Shown here piece by piece: positions 31,816-42,585 of a stretch of DNA of 64,000 nt. The notes beneath the pieces are model-generated. The model saw only the letters and a list, made by a program, of their open reading frames with translations, searched no databases and had not been told where the DNA came from. Within the stretch, counting starts at the first letter, position 1. Every line of letters begins with the position of its first letter. A program made the translations under genes and the position numbers. The stretch is from Scilla litardierei (Eukaryota; Streptophyta; Magnoliopsida; Asparagales; Asparagaceae): the NCBI GenBank assembly GCA_030789695.1, contig JAULAV010002380.1:62001-126000 (forward strand). The letters run 5' to 3'.

Positions 31816-32194
31816 CACTCGGCCGAGTGACAAAAGTCGCTCGGCCGAGTGAAAACCCTGCAATTTTCCAGAAAGTCGGGGCTTTCAGGGGTCTTCAGTT
31901 CGGAGGCGGCTCGGCCGAGTGAGTTGTCGTCACTCGGCCGATGACTTCACTGCACTCGGGCGGACGGGATTCTCCACTCGGCCGAGTGGGTCTTCTGAAG
32001 TTCAGGCAGCCGAAAAACAGAAACTTCGATGTTTTGGAAGGGCTTCGTCTGGGCGCCACTCGGGCGGACGTGGTATCGTCACTCGGCCGAGTGGGTCTTC
32101 TGTGCTCGGCCGAGTGCACAGGTAACTCGTGTCTGAACTGGTCGGCCGAGCAGTGTCTCGCTGGTCGGCCGAGTGGCTCCTCCACTCGGCCGAG
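31816..32194 (-). promoter_or_regulatory. CTCGGCCGAG palindrome cluster upstream of TATA, LTR 1
   Basis: Perfect CTCGGCCGAG words start at 31818, 31840, 31910, 31977, 32082, 32105 and 32185, with near copies between them; some extend to CACTCGGCCGAGTG. The TATA-like site is about 85 bases beyond the nearest word in the element's sense. LTR 2 and LTR 3 have the same cluster. Confidence 0.8.
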
Positions 32195-32492
32195 TGGGAC
32201 ACAAAGAATGCCCAATCTGCTTGTTTTGGCCTCCTCGTCGCTCCTGCGACGTCCATTCTTCTTCCGCTCCTCTCCAACAGCAAAATACCCCTCGGGGAGG
32301 TCGTTGGTGACCGTCTAGAGTAAGCGCATCTCGGGATCACTCCAAATCGCGCCAAATCACCTGAAATGCGACAAAAACAACAAATCGTGAAAAGCATCGC
32401 AATATCGTCGATATATCGTGAAAAAACATGATTTGGGCGATCCAAATGGCATGCAAACATGCGGAAAAAAGGTGTAAAATAAGGAGTGATCA

Positions 32493-34434
32493 AAATCCCC
32501 CAAGCTTGCCTCTTACTCGTCCTCGAGGAAGATAAGTAAAAGGCGAACCCGGTGGATTCTGAAAACGAAAACGGCGAAAAACGGAAAAATGAAAAAAAAC
32601 GAAGAAGAATGAAAACGAAGTGAAAATAAAGAAGAGAGAAAGAAGCGAAGAGGTAGGATGCTAGATCATTTTCTCAGGACGTGGGTTTCACTTACTCGTA
32701 TAGCATGCACCGAATGAAAAACTCATGTCAAAGGATTTTATTTTGATATCATAGTATAATAATGCAAATAGAGATAGAAAACCGACGAAAAACGATATAA
32801 TCATGAAAAACGGAATAATTTTAAAATTAACGTCGTCTGAATCATTTAAAGCGGTATACAAATCACAGATCACACACTTTTCAATTGAACGCTTTCTATC
32901 TGGAGTATAAGAGTATCACACTATAGAGTAGAGAGAATAGAAAAGTATGGATTTCATGAAATGAACGCTAGGCTTAGATTTCTGGATTTCGTAAAACTAA
33001 AAATAATCTCACCGAGTATAGAATATTACTTAGCTTAGGTTGTCGTGCAATGTCAAGTAGTCACTCTCTCACACATCAATGGATCCCCTCCCCCAAGCTT
33101 ATCTATAAGCGTGGTGGCATAAAAAAAAATTTACATCCCCATTTTTATATATAGCTCCAAAAGCAACGAAAAGAAAGAAGAAAGAAAGAAGGTGAGATGG
33201 GATCTTTTATTGAGGATATTTTTTTTTCTTTTGTTTTTTTTTCTTTGCAATAAGCAATATATACACAACGATCCCAACTCAGAGAGAGATAATGATGTAC
33301 AAGAATATTTTTCTCTCTTTTTTTTTTCTTTTAGAATAAGAGATTTGGAGCTAGAAATTAGTAGCGGGGGAAAATGCCATAAAATAGAATCACTAAGGGG
33401 AGATTCACCAATGATTTTAAAAGTAGAGAAATGATGTTCAAGATTTGTGGAGAAAGAAATAAATATAACTCTCGGTTCACTCTATAAGACATGCACGACA
33501 ACTTCAGCAGGGTAATCTAATCTACTCAGTTTCGATCACAAAAAAGCTAACTAATCCAGATATATCATAGCTAACATCATTCAATCGTCCTGAAGTGAAG
33601 TGTACAATTCATGCATATAGAAGTGATATAGGAAAAGAAAGTCAGTACTCCAGATATAAGCATTCAATGCGTGAATCTTGATGTGTTTTCTGTGATAGCA
33701 TACATATGAATATTCAGACTTAGCTAATAACAAAATTACATCCATTTTCATGCGGAAAAAGGTGTGGGTTACTATTCTAAATGCAAAGCAAGTCATAGCA
33801 TCTGATATCTGAAATAAAACCTAAGACATGACAAATATAGCATGCATATAGAATAAGCTAAATCCAACGTCATCATCATCACAGAAAAGTCATCTCTAGC
33901 ATGAGATGAAAAAGAAATAAAGATAAAGGGAAAATAGAAACTATGCAGTGCGGCACACAGGAAAATAGGAAAAACGTGATGCATGGCAAAATAAAAGAAA
34001 AATGATGAAAAATAAGTGCAAAAGCGAAAAAAAATGGTGTGAAAAACTAAAAATAAAGGTGGCAAATCGAAAAAGAACGTGAGAACTCACTCCCCCAAGC
34101 TAAATGGCACAGTGTCCTCAATGTGCAAAGTGTGGCACACCGAGAGACAAGCGATGGGAGGGGCAAGTGAGGATGCATGCATGGAAAAATGAAAAGAAAA
34201 AGGTAAAATAAAGAAATGAAAATATGATGCGGACATGATGCATGCACAGATAGGAGCGATACATGGATAAAAGTGTCACCAAAAACTCTCCCTCTCTCCC
34301 AAAATAGATATAAGAAGATATGATCAAAAAGAGAATACCATAATAAGTGAGGGGAGGGGTGGACAAAAAGTGCAACATGACCCAGCAGAAACGGGCAGTA
34401 CAACGGCAGGAATGGATCAAGGCATCAAGGGTGC
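32493..34434 (-). other. 3' noncoding region with three polypurine tracts, copy 1
   Basis: No coding sequence is visible. The minus strand has AAGCTTGGGGGA-type tracts at 32493-32507 (touching the LTR), 33086-33100 and 34090-34104. The outer two are each preceded by a GAGGAC box about 15-20 bases away. The rest is A/T-rich with homopolymer runs. Confidence 0.6.
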
Positions 34435-36625
34435 CTAGGAAGGTGGTGCTGCGCCGTCTCCGTCCTGAGGCGGAGGTGGTGGTGGTGGTGTAGGCTGCTG
34501 AGCTGGGGTGGGCGTGGAAGTGGAAGCAGGTCTAGTGTGTGTGGAAGTGTGTGTGGGAACCTGCTGGGTGGGTGGGGGTACGCGTGGGAGACGCTCCAAG
34601 ACCTGTGTAAGGCAGTAGTGGATCTGGGGGATCAGCTCAAAGCGTCCAGCCATCACAGAGACGGTGGAGGACAGGGTCCTAAGGTCACCTCTAAGACCAC
34701 TCACCGCCAACTCAAGAGCATGTATACTCTGCAGTACAGTGTCGGGCGGGGGTGGTGCAGAGGGTTGCACCGGTCTAGGCTGTGCAGGGCGAGGCTGGCG
34801 TACGCGAGTGGAGTATGTAACGGGCTCAGCAGGGGAATGGGACAAAAGGTGCCGCGCCTGCAAATGTGGGCCTGGCCTCAGTGTGAGGCCGGGGCACCGG
34901 CTGGTGGGAAGTGGAGGCAGCGGCAGCGAAAGAAGTGTGCAAAGGTGGCAACGAGGCGGCCAGAGAGGTCAGTGGCACAGGAGTGTGGACAGACGCCACG
35001 ACACTCTCGGAAAATACAGCGGGGGTGGAGACAGAGGTAAACACCGCTGGGGCGGAACTGTGTGGACCAAAAGGCGCAACCCCAGCGGAGATCATGCTAG
35101 CCATGGTCTCCACGACCGCGGCAAACGAGGGCTCTCCACTCACGACAAAGGTCGGCGGGCGCTCGGGGAGTGCGGAGCAAAGAGGCTCCACGGACAGAGG
35201 GCCAGAGGTGGCAGTGGGAGTGGTGGGGACAGCCTCGGAAGTGGTGACAGTGGTGGAAGTGGGCTCAGCAAAAGTACTCTCGACACCGACAGCGGTGTCA
35301 GGAGAAGCGGAAACATCTGATATGGGCTGAGGGGCCACTGGGTCAACAGGGTCGGCGGCAGGCTCGGCAGGGTGTGCAGCGGGGTCTGCGGGGGCAGCCT
35401 GGGCAGCGTGGGCAGCGTGGGCCTGCTCGGCCTCCTCGGCCTCGAGCACGTAGGCGGCGGGGATGAGAACATCCATCGCCGGGAGCCAGTCGACGTGGGC
35501 TGGTGCAATCTGAGTCCGAGCAGGGCTCGGGAGAATCATGTAGTTGGCACCGTAAGGGCTGTGCAACCAGACCCAGAGACGCTCACCATGCGGACGAAGC
35601 ATCTACATCTGGGCCATAACGTCTATCGACAGAGAAGTGGGGCCCGGGACGCATCGCAAGTCGTCAGGTAGGTCCTCACCGGTCATCATGGTAAGCAGGG
35701 TGATCAGACCGCCGCAGCAGATCGGTGAGCGAGCGCCCACCGACACAATGATGCGGTCTAAAAACCAAGCCGCAATTTCGATCACGACGGCGGGGACAAT
35801 CTCGTGTCCATCCCTAGATAGAGCTCTGGGACGTGTCATCGCATAGAGCATGTAGAGCTCTGGCGTAGACATCGTGCCCGGCTCATATCTGGCCAAAAAG
35901 GTGGTCGCCATGAGGCGCTGGGCAATGCGTAGGCAGGGGTGGACAATGGCCAAGGCCTTGGCCCTACTAGGGTCAAAGGCGGCGTGGTGGCCTGTAATCC
36001 GGGCCCAGAAGGCGCCGGCGTCGAAGGAAAGTGGGGGGATATGGGTGGGGCCGTAACCGCGATCGGCTCCGGGGACGGCGGGCCACGAGAAGAATGCTCT
36101 CATCATATCGAGAGTGACCTGGCACTCTCGATCCATGAACCGGAATGAGCATCCCTCATCGGTCCGGGCGATCGAACTCAAAACCTCAAGTGTCGGGCGG
36201 GTAAAAGTATCCGCCGACACCTACAGAAAATCTCGCCAGCCCACGTTGTCGTACAACGTGAGCATCCCCTCTAGTACCCCCAGGCGTCCTAGGTCAGCGA
36301 GGTGTGCAAACCTGGAGGGTACGATCGAGCGCTGGGAGATACGCTCGAAGACGACGCGGTGTGCGTCGTCTCGGAACGTAATCCCGAGCGGCCCGACCAG
36401 TGGAGCCGGTGGTGGTGGCAGTGGGTCGGCGGGGAGAGGCTGTGCGGGCTGTGGGTGCACTGCAGGCTGTGCGGGGTGTGCGGGGCCTGCAGGCTGTGCG
36501 GGGTGTGCGGGGTGTGTGGGGGACGGTGGAGGAGAGTCCTCCAACTCGTGGGAGGGGCCGGCATCATCCGACCGCTTCCGCTTGGCGGAAGCTCTCTTCG
36601 ACCGCGGCCGTGTCCGGGGCGGCAT
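34435..36625 (-). pseudogene. Second ORF (Athila-type), copy 1
   Basis: It starts with ATG at 36623-36625 and encodes a basic N-terminus (RPRSKRASAKRKR, possible nuclear localisation signal) and a Pro/Ala/His-rich repeat. Then comes a domain with FERISQRSIV, FSWPAVPGADRGYG and ARSPICCGGLITLL, and a long Pro/Ala/Thr-rich C-terminus. It resembles the ORF called ATHILA ORF-1 or 'putative plant transposon protein'; its role is unknown. Breaks: an in-frame TAG at 36221-36223 that copy 2 shares, a TAG at 35603-35605 where copy 2 has AAG, and an extra G near 34835 that shifts the frame. Copy 2 at 44530-46719 is better preserved. Confidence 0.75.
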
Positions 36626-37845
36626 ATCGGCCCCGAGCGCGCGCCGAAAAACGTGAAAAGTGTGGCGTGTGCAAAAAGAATGGAAAGAGTATACCCAAAC
36701 ACGCCGCAATTGCTAAGCAGTGGAAGCGTGCAAAGTCCGCGCCTCCACGAAGTCCAAAACAGCCCGTAGAAGCTCCCCTGAGCTCCCCTAAGCTCCAAAA
36801 AGCAACCTGCGCATGAAAAAGCGATATCAGCGACTAATAATCAAAATGTATGGAGCAATAGGGGTATAATGGATAGATATAGAAATTGATTTGGGTTAGG
36901 GGGGCGTTTAGCACATGGATCCTCAAGAAATACACGAAAAGAGGAGAAAACGGCGAAAACAGGGGTACCGGAGGTGATCGGACGGTCGGCCGCCGGCGGC
37001 GACTCGGGCGAGGCGTCGACAGGTGCTCGGCTGGCGGTGGCGGGCCGAGCGGCAGCGGGGCGGCGTTGGTCGGGCGAGTGAGGGCGAGAGCGAGGGGGGT
37101 TTGGGCGAGGGGAGCTGGAGCGTCGGGGGGTTTGGGGTTTTTGCGTTTCGAAATCCGCGCCCCCCCCCCTCGGCCCTTTATATAAAAAAGTTACGACTCG
37201 GCCGAGTGACGTGGTCACTCGGCCGAGCGAGGCCAATGAAAATTTCCTCCCCGCTATCGCTTCGGCCGAGTGGCTTTGCCAGCCTCGGCCGAGTGGAGTA
37301 AGTCCATTCGGCCGAGTGACTCAAGCTACTCTGCATGACTCGCCCTAGGAGGTATCCGTTTCACTCGGCCGAGTGAAATTATATACTCGGCCGAGTAGCA
37401 GTTATATCGAAATCAAGAAAATAAACAGAGAGTTGGGTACAGCAGACTTCCCTCGTTCGTGAGTGGCTCGGCCGGACGAACTTGCGTACTCGGCCGAGTG
37501 ACTAGTATACTCGGCCGAGTGAGCCTTGTGTTCTGCTGTTTGTCTTTGTTTTGGCTCTAAACTCCGTTTTTCTTCCTCCAATCGATTTCATCTTCCTCCT
37601 AAGCGTCGAGCACCTTCTTGGGGCGCTCCTCGTCGACTCGTTCATCCTCCTCATGATGGATCTACCTATCTCCTCTCCTGTCAAGAAAAATAGGGCCCGT
37701 TATCACAAAATTTTTGGGCGAACGACTCAAAACACCAAAAATTTCTGAAACGAAAATAAAGAAAAAGTAAAAATAAAGCAAAAACCGTCGGGTTGCCTCC
37801 CAACAAGCGCTCGTTTAAGGTCGTGAGCTCGACCCCCTAAAATTT
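36626..37845 (-). promoter_or_regulatory. Candidate internal promoter between protease and second ORF, copy 1
   Basis: Where an autonomous Athila element would have pol, this 1.2-kb spacer has CTCGGCCGAG words starting at 37197, 37218, 37284, 37364, 37386, 37489 and 37510. In the element's sense they are followed by a strong TATA box (complement of CTTTATATAAAAAAG, 37176-37190) and about 550 bases of GC-rich leader up to the ATG at 36625. A C-run (about 37160-37170) abuts the TATA side. Order and spacing resemble the U3 of the LTR. Promoter activity is inferred. Confidence 0.55.
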
Positions 37846-40619
37846 TCAATCAATGCGGGATGTTTGGTGCATATGAGATGCACCCATCAAACTTTCCGGG
37901 GAGCGCGCTTGGATTTGGATGTGGCGGCGGCGCGTTCTCCCTCGGTGGTCTCCTATCTCGAATAGTGTTGGGGGAGGCTCCCCCAAGCTAGCATTTGCTC
38001 CGGTCAACGGCTTTGCCGGTGGTGCCGAATTCCGTGCCGGCAGAGCTTTCTTTGGAGACTTTAGTTTCGAGAGCTTGCAGAGCTCTCGAATCCTTGCGAC
38101 ATCAGCGTCGCCTTCATCTTCTTCAACGGAGAAGACGGGGGAATCATCTTTATTCTCTTCATGGCCTAAATCCGGGCCTTCTTCAAATTCTTCATCAAAA
38201 AGAGCGCCAATTGAGTGAGGAATCGCCTCCTCTATCACCTCATCAAGGAGGTCCATGTAGTCAAGTTCCTCGTGATAAGGCATATGCTTCATAGCCTTAG
38301 GAATGTGGAGCTCCACCTCGATGTTTCCGACGTTTAAGGTTAAGGTACCTTCGCGCACGTCGACAATGACTCCGGCGGTGGCGAGGAACGGGCGTCCAAG
38401 TATCAATGAGGAGTCTCCCTCATCCTTAACGTCCATGATCACAAAGTCACATGGCAAGCATATTCCACCCGGGACTTGAAGCGGTATGTCTTCGGTGATC
38501 CCCACCGGCCTTGTTATCCGTCCATCGGCTAATTGAATGCGCATGTCGGTGGGTTTCAACTTTGTCCCGGTGTTTATCTTTAAGAACATGGAGAGGGGCA
38601 TGAGGCTCACACTAGCCCCAAGATCAACCAACGCCTTTTGAAGAGGAACGCCGCCCAAGGTGCAAGGAATCCGAAAACTCCCCGGATCTTTGAATTTTGC
38701 CGGCTCCTTCTCTCTCTTGGTGAACCAAGAGCCCTCCTCGGCTAGCATGATCTTCTCCTTCCTTTTCCTCCCCGAAATCAAGGCCTTCAAAAATTTAGCA
38801 TTCGTGGGGATCTCGACGATGGCGTCAAGGAAGGGGATGTTAAGGCTAACTCCTCTTAGGTACTCGAGAAATTTCGCTAGCCTTTTCTCCATTTTCGCTC
38901 TAGCGAGCCTTTGGGGGAATGGGACCGGTGGCATGAAGCGCCTTTCCTCAATTAATTGCTCCGCCCTAGATTTCTCCTTGTCTTGTGGCTCCTTCTCCTT
39001 TTCAACTTCAACTATCGGCTCAATCGACTCCAAGCTTTCCTCCACGGCCTCCTCGGTAGGAATCATAGCGGGGGTGGTGTCCTTCCCGCCTCTGGTAGTA
39101 ACGGCGACTACAGCGTTGATGTGGCCGGTGTTGCCCCGTGGGTTTTACTCCGGTTGCGCCGGCAATCGTTGAGTGTTCCGATTGAGCAACGCTAATTGCT
39201 CCGATATTTGAGCCACTACGGTATTAAGAGGTCTTGCCCCGCCTTCAAAGTAGCATTCACCTTATTTTGCTCGACCATGAACGCCTCCACTCTAGTTTCG
39301 AAATCGGACCGTTGTGGAGCTTGCGGAGGGTTTTGATTTTGATTCCTCCACCCTTGGTTGTAACCGGTCGGCCTATAAGGTGGAACTTGTTGCTTCGGTT
39401 GAAAGTTTTGTTGAGTAGGCCCCCTCGGTGGATAGTTTTGTTGTTGGGGTGGTGGTGGTCGAGCTTGTTGAGGTAGTGGTTGTGGCGGGTTCAAAGCTCC
39501 TTCATTGTTGGCATAGGAGAATCCGGGATGATTTCTTGCGGCCGGATTGGACCAATACCCTTGGTTCCCCGCAACATATTGTACTTGCTCCAAGGATCCT
39601 TCTCCTTGCTCTCCTCCCGAGTACATGGCTTGAGATTGGTCTTGCCAATCACACATTTGGTTTGTTGGAGCGGAGGTGGAAGGGCTTCCTTGGGGCTCCG
39701 TGATGAACTTCTCCAATCTCTCCACCACCTTGTGGAGAGAATCAAATTTGCTCGTGAGCTCCGCTACGGCCTTCGCCTCGTAGATGCTAGTTGGCTTTAA
39801 GGAGGACGTGGAGTGTCCTCGCTCATCGCCCCATTGTTGGTTATTTGAGGCCATCTCCTCAATTAGGGCCGTAGCTTCTTCGGGAGTCTTTGACAAGATT
39901 GCACCATTCGCCGCGACATCAATAATTTGTTTGGTCCCCAGTTGGAGACCGTTGTAGAAGCTATGAAATAGCTCCCAATCTTCTATACTGTGGTGCAGGC
40001 ATTGATGCTGCAAATCCTTAAAACGCTCCCAAGCTTCATAGAGCGTCTCCTGTGGTCCTTGCTTGAAGGACATGAGAGCGCTCCGGATCTTCACCGTCTT
40101 GGATGACGGATAGAATTTGTCAATAAATGCACCCGCCAACTCGTCCCAAGTGGTGAAGACTCTGTCCGCCTGCGTCCTCAACCAATAGAGTGCCTTGTCC
40201 TTAAGCGTGAAGGGGAAGAGACGCAGTCTGATAGCATCGATGGAGACCCCCGGCATCTGGAATGTGGCGCACTTTGACAAGAATAATTGGATGTGGTAGT
40301 GGGGGTTCTCATGGGCGTTCCCATGAAATGCGTCTTGTTGCATCAAAACCACCAATCCAGTCTTTAGCTCGAAGTTCTTGTCAGCCGCCAACTGCGGCAC
40401 GGCAATGGACGAGGTAGTAGAAGAGGTCTTAGGCCGAAGCCTATCGCGAATAGAAATTATCCTCGCCATCCTTGCCGCCAATTCTTCAGGAGTTTCCGGG
40501 TTGGTCATATACCTCCCTTCCGGATCTTGTCTTCTTTCCGCTCTAAGTCTCCGCGCGGTACGTTCGATCTCGGGATCAAATAATAAAGCTTCAGGGTCCG
40601 CCGTAGATCTCGTGTATAT
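37846..40619 (-). pseudogene. gag-protease gene, copy 1
   Basis: The Gag part shows a Retrotrans_gag-like block (LFPFTLKDKALYWLRTQAD, then FIDKFYPSSKTVKIRS and ETLYEAWERFKDL) and a Gln/Pro-rich stretch. The protease part has ALVDLGASVSLMP, with the DLGAS form of the active site seen in Athila-type proteases, and LILGRPFLATAG. It ends at TGA 37846-37848 without any reverse transcriptase motif. Breaks: the start codon of copy 2 is ATA here (40617-40619), two bases are missing near 39228, and a TAA lies at about 39147. Confidence 0.85.
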
Positions 40620-40744
40620 GCACAGGGGAAACAGAGTTTCAAAGAAATGGTTAGCACCGTGGAAGGGTTAGGTAAGACATAGAAAATAATGATAATAGTA
40701 ATAAAAAAATAGCTAGGGTGAGAAAGAATCAAACGCAATCGCCT

Positions 40745-40761
40745 CCCCGGCAACGGCGCCA
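40745..40761 (-). other. Primer-binding site for tRNA-Asp, copy 1
   Basis: The minus strand reads TGGCGCCGTTGCCGGGG, complementary to the 3' end of plant tRNA-Asp including CCA. It lies six bases (AAAACT on the plus strand) from the LTR edge at 40768. Confidence 0.85.
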
Positions 40762-40767
40762 AAAACT

Positions 40768-42585
40768 TGATCGCTCTGGATATACACCCAAAGAACGGTT
40801 GTAGTTTTACCGCAAGTGCACGGTGTAGCAGCGAGCGGGTATCGAACACAGGGAGGACGAATGACTGTGCTTGCTTCGAATCAACCTGGCTATTTGAGAA
40901 CAGAGAAAATTTCCTTGGGCGATCCTGTCACAATCGTCAGACAAATGTGCGAAATATCAAATCAAATAAAGAACGTCTAGGGAATGGGGAATTCCCGCTA
41001 CTCACCGTATTTCATAAATGTGGTTCGTCGGTATCAAAATTGCTAGAATGAGAATTCGGATGAACTAGTTGCAACTGAATGTAGAACCAAGCTCACGCTC
41101 TCGCGTTGTTGCCGGTCTATAGCTATCCTAGGTTTGGGTCCAATCTCTTGCAAACCCTAGCCTAAGGAAGCTAGCATTAGGATCAACATCATCGTCCAAT
41201 TGCGCACCGAGCCCAATCTCTTGCAAACTCGGTCCACAATCTAAATTAGGATAGTTCCTACCCGTCCAATCTCTTGCAAACGGGTATTGGCATGGAATTG
41301 CAATCGGAAATCCTGGTATCGGTCCAATCTCTTGCAAACCGATACTTCTAAAATCCGACTCCAACCCAATTCGGATTTCTAGGGCTTCCTATCAAATTGG
41401 GATCCAATCTCTTGCAAATCCCAATTGATATGAATTCCTAGCTATCCGTAGTAAATCGATCCCAATCTAATCACTAATAGCAATTCTAGTTCAATTTCTA
41501 CCAATTCATCACAAATAGGAAATAGGGCTTGTAGGGTTCATCCCCACGCCCCAAGACGTGGAGACTACTCACAAATCATAGCAATAGCACAAAAATAATC
41601 AATGAAATAAGCAATAGAATTCATCACAAATATTGAGATAAACAATAATAATAGGATTTTTAGGGAAGAGAGATGCAAACCAATGGAGTTCTTCAATTTA
41701 ATCCAACAAAAATCCAAGTTTTTCCTCTTCTCCAATCACAATAATAAAACTAAAAAGTAATCTAAAAAGCTGCAAAAAATCTAAGAGATGGCTCTCAAAA
41801 CTAGGGTAAAAACAGGGCTTAAATAGCCCCAAAAATCTTCCAAAAATCGTGACCAAAATACCCCTGCACAGCCTGTTTTCCGCAGTTTTCGCTACAGGCA
41901 GCGCATCGCACTCGGCCGAGTGACAAAAGTCGCTCGGCCGAGTGAAAACCCTGCAATTTTCCAGAAAGTCGGGGCTTTCAGGGGTCTTCAGTTCGGAGGC
42001 GGCTCGGCCGAGTGAGTTGTCGTCACTCGGCCGATGACTTCACTGCACTCGGGCGGACGAGATTCTCCACTCGGCCGAGTGGGTCTTCTGAAGTTCAGGC
42101 AGCCGAAAAACAGAAACTTCGATGTTTTGGAAGGGCTTCGTCTGGGCGCCACTCGGGCGGACGTGGTATCGTCACTCGGCCGAGTGGGTCTTCTGTGCTC
42201 GGCCGAGTGCACAGGTAACTCGTGTCTGAACTGGTCGACCGAGCAGTGTCTCGCTGGTCGGCCGAGTGGCTCCTCCACTCGGCCGAGTGGGACACAAAGA
42301 ATGCCCAATCTGCTTGTTTTGGCCTCCTCGTCGCTCCTGCGACGTCCATTCTTCTTCCGCTCCTCTCCAACAGCAAAATACCCCTCGGGGAGGTCGTTGG
42401 TGACCGTCTAGAGTAAGCGCATCTCGGGATCACTCCAAATCGCGCCAAATCACCTGAAATGCGACAAAAACAACAAATCGTGAAAAGCATCGCAATATCG
42501 TCGATATATCGTGAAAAAACATGATTTGGGCGATCCAAATGGCATGCAAACATGCGGAAAAAAGGTGTAAAATAAGGAGTGATCA
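40768..42585 (-). repeat. Level-4 LTR 2 (middle)
   Basis: It is 1818 bp and serves as 5' LTR of copy 1 and 3' LTR of copy 2. The hairpin array lies at about 41127-41426 and the palindrome cluster at about 41909-42287. One outer base pair of the first hairpin is lost (CCTAAGG instead of CCTAGGG near 41161). Confidence 0.95.

Larger units (their letters stand above)
30675..32492 (-). repeat. Level-4 LTR 1 (3' LTR of the array)
   Basis: In its own sense it starts TGATCACTCC after the tract AAGCTTGGGGGATTT. A cluster of CTCGGCCGAG palindromes (31816-32194) lies upstream of a TATA-like CTATTTAAG (complement of 31725-31733). A five-hairpin leader array (31034-31333), a conserved CGATACCCGC and GTGCACTTGCGG segment (about 30717-30750) and the end GGAGCGATCA follow. 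Confidence 0.95.

Noticed and set aside
31895..32493. Frames through the LTR palindrome cluster on both strands
   Set aside because: They exist because the palindromic words avoid stops; the region is U3 of an LTR, and the same frames occur in all three LTRs.
36302..36816. Plus-strand Cys/Gly-rich frames
   Set aside because: Shadow of the Pro/Ala/His repeat coded on the minus strand; no start context or homology.
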